The position numbers and the translations under genes are program-made. The notes beneath the pieces are model-generated. The model was not told the origin of the DNA, ran no database searches, and worked only from the letters and a program-made list of their open reading frames with translations. 64,000 nt of DNA from positions 105,015 to 169,014 of the forward strand of contig JAAWDP010000019.1 of NCBI GenBank assembly GCA_022793815.1, given 5' to 3'. Source of the DNA: Clostridia bacterium (lineage in GTDB: Bacteria > Bacillota > Clostridia > Christensenellales > Pumilibacteraceae). Below are positions 62,782 to 64,000 of the stretch, piece after piece; the stretch's first letter is position 1, and each line of letters starts with the position of its first letter.

Positions 62782-63789
62782 TTGTCAAGGGCGGCTATTT
62801 ATCTCCCGTTAGGCATAAACCGCCGACCCCTACGGGGCAGTTCGTCGGGACAAAATGAGCAGTCAATCGAAAGCCAAATTCGCATTTGCCGCGAGTTTGC
62901 CGAAAAACAAGGGTATAATGTAGTAGGCATTTACCCCGAAAAAGCAAGGACGGGAACGAACGACAGCCGCCCCGCCTTTCAACGTATGATTAAAGACGCC
63001 GCCAGCGGCGCGTTTCAGTACATAATCGTGTATATGTTTGACCGTTTCGCCCGCAACCGCCGCGACAGCATTATGTACAAAGAAATGTTAAAGCAAGACT
63101 ACGGCATACGGGTATTATCGGCAACGCAACCCATCAGCGACGACGAGGGCGGCGAGTTCTATGAAATGTTTTTGGAGTGGAACGACGAGAAATACAGCAA
63201 GCGACTTTCCAAGCGTGTGCGCAACGGTCTTGACACCAGCGTGGAAAACGGCACGTTTTGCGGCGGTTATCTCATTTACGGCTATAAGATACGAAAAGAG
63301 CCGATAGCGGGCAAACGCGACAAGTTCATAAAGTACGTTGAAATCGACGAGGAGCAAGCGGAAATCGTGCGCTATGTCTTTACCGAGTACGACAAGGGCG
63401 TGCCTAAAAAGGAAATTGCCGACGCGCTCAACGCACAAGGCAAACGCCTAAACGGCAAGAAATTCACGGGAAAATCGTTCGATAAATACATAGTCAACCC
63501 CAAATATACGGGCGAGTTCTATTTTGGCGAAAGGCTATGCACAAATACATACCCCGCTATTATCGACAAAGCGTTATTCGAGCGAGTGCAAAAGCGACTT
63601 GCGGCAAACCGCTATTTTGCGGGCGGAGCGGCAACGGCGCGCGTTCCGTATTTGCTCACGGGAAATGTAGTTTACGCAAATGGACACACAAAATCTAAAT
63701 TAGAATTAAAGCAGTCAAATCAATGTAAAAGCAAAAGTCGGGACTCCTTACGGAATCTCGACTTTTTGTCAACATATATAGAACGCTAA
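62782..63789 (+). pseudogene. Serine recombinase, C-terminally truncated, with altered catalytic loop
   Basis: About 335 codons from a possible TTG start (MSRAAIYL); the frame opens at 62728. Resolvase motifs SSGQNEQSIESQI, DRFARNRRDS and the recombinase domain through NPKYTGEFYFGERLC are clear, so this is a large serine recombinase of the integrase/transposase type. The chain leaves the family after VPYLLTG (about 63660): the zinc ribbon and coiled coil that normally follow are missing, and the rest reads into a terminator. Between AAIYL and RGSSSGQ there are nine extra residues (PLGINRRPL) next to the catalytic serine. It is probably a decayed remnant. Confidence 0.75.
63733..63767. terminator. 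Terminator between the recombinase remnant and the YdeI-like gene
   Basis: Stem AAAAGTCGggA/TctCGACTTTTT, serving both converging genes; it lies inside the last codons of the recombinase frame. Confidence 0.6.
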
Positions 63790-63802
63790 ATTGAATTATA
63801 TC

Positions 63803-64000
63803 TTACATCGGTTTTAGATTTTTATTAAGCCGTTCTACCATCCACGCAATTCTCTTTTCGCGCCCCGTGTCCGTTTTGGCATCTAAATATGCTTTTACAT
63901 ACGTTTTCTTTACCGATCTTGACATTGCCGAAAAATTTGTATAAGCAGGCTCATAGGCTTTCAAAATTTCGGCAAGCGCGGCAATTTGTTCTTCCGTAAC
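63803..64000 (-). CDS. YdeI/OmpD-associated-like protein, C-terminal part (runs off right edge)
   Basis: The last 65 codons of a minus-strand gene that enters from the right. The translation YTNFSAMSRSVKKTYVKAYL and DTGREKRIAWMVERLNKN matches the C-terminal helical segment of YdeI/OmpD-associated (bacteriocin-protection-like) proteins, where small cytoplasmic proteins end with a helix of this type. Only the tail is visible, so start and full domain content are unknown. Confidence 0.6.
   Translation of the reverse strand, partial: VTEEQIAALAEILKAYEPAYTNFSAMSRSVKKTYVKAYLDAKTDTGREKRIAWMVERLNKNLKPM

Noticed and set aside
1..64000. CRISPR array, rRNA genes or an intact insertion sequence
   Set aside because: No regularly spaced repeats, rRNA sequence or complete transposase were seen.

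Overview
The window looks like a chromosomal segment from an uncultured, anaerobic, carbohydrate-fermenting Bacillota (Clostridia; the style resembles Christensenellales-type gut genomes, which is inference only). The signs are AGGAGG ribosome-binding sites, TTGACA/TATAAT promoters, pyruvate formate-lyase with its activase, FabV, a SpoIIQ-like M23 protein, lipoproteins with Ig-like domains, and a Lig-Pol type LigD. Almost every gene is on the minus strand.

Layout. 1-9.4 kb: 5' part of a phosphohexomutase, a plus-strand hypothetical, recF behind a 1217-aa membrane-anchored repeat protein, LigD, a Vps4-like AAA+ ATPase and FabZ. 9.4-19 kb: galactokinase, pflA, a large hairpin repeat, pflB, a GH2 protein lacking its acid/base glutamate, and a P-type ATPase. 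19-25 kb: GH3 cassette A (Ig lipoprotein, 4-TM protein, membrane GH3) with an AraC regulator and FabV upstream. 26-31 kb: peptidoglycan-binding-like protein, CopA with a C-terminal CopZ-like domain, M23/SpoIIQ-like protein. 31-37.5 kb: GH3 cassette B, a lipoprotein and an XRE-membrane regulator. 37.6-52.7 kb: MscL and a 15-gene surface-polysaccharide operon (dTDP-rhamnose genes, flippase, polymerase, glycosyltransferases, LicD, IspD-like cytidylyltransferase, and an aldolase/aminotransferase/decarboxylase set). 52.8-60.7 kb: GH3 cassette C (2-TM protein, GH3, CBM lipoprotein) with an AgrC/LytTR two-component system. 60.9-64 kb: tRNA-Ser(GGA), then an accessory tail with zinc-ribbon mini-proteins, MarR, SRPBCC protein, a decayed serine recombinase and a partial YdeI-like gene.

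The most striking theme is three paralogous cassettes, each built on a domain-permuted GH3 enzyme tethered by a transmembrane helix at both ends and paired with a small membrane protein. Each has a different switch: cassette A an AraC regulator carrying a G9 tract in its coding sequence plus a triple 21-bp-spaced operator; cassette B a promoter whose spacer is a G9 tract; cassette C a LytTR two-component system with a matching 21-bp direct-repeat operator at its own promoter and at the cassette promoter. Together they look like a set of independently switchable surface glycosidase modules.
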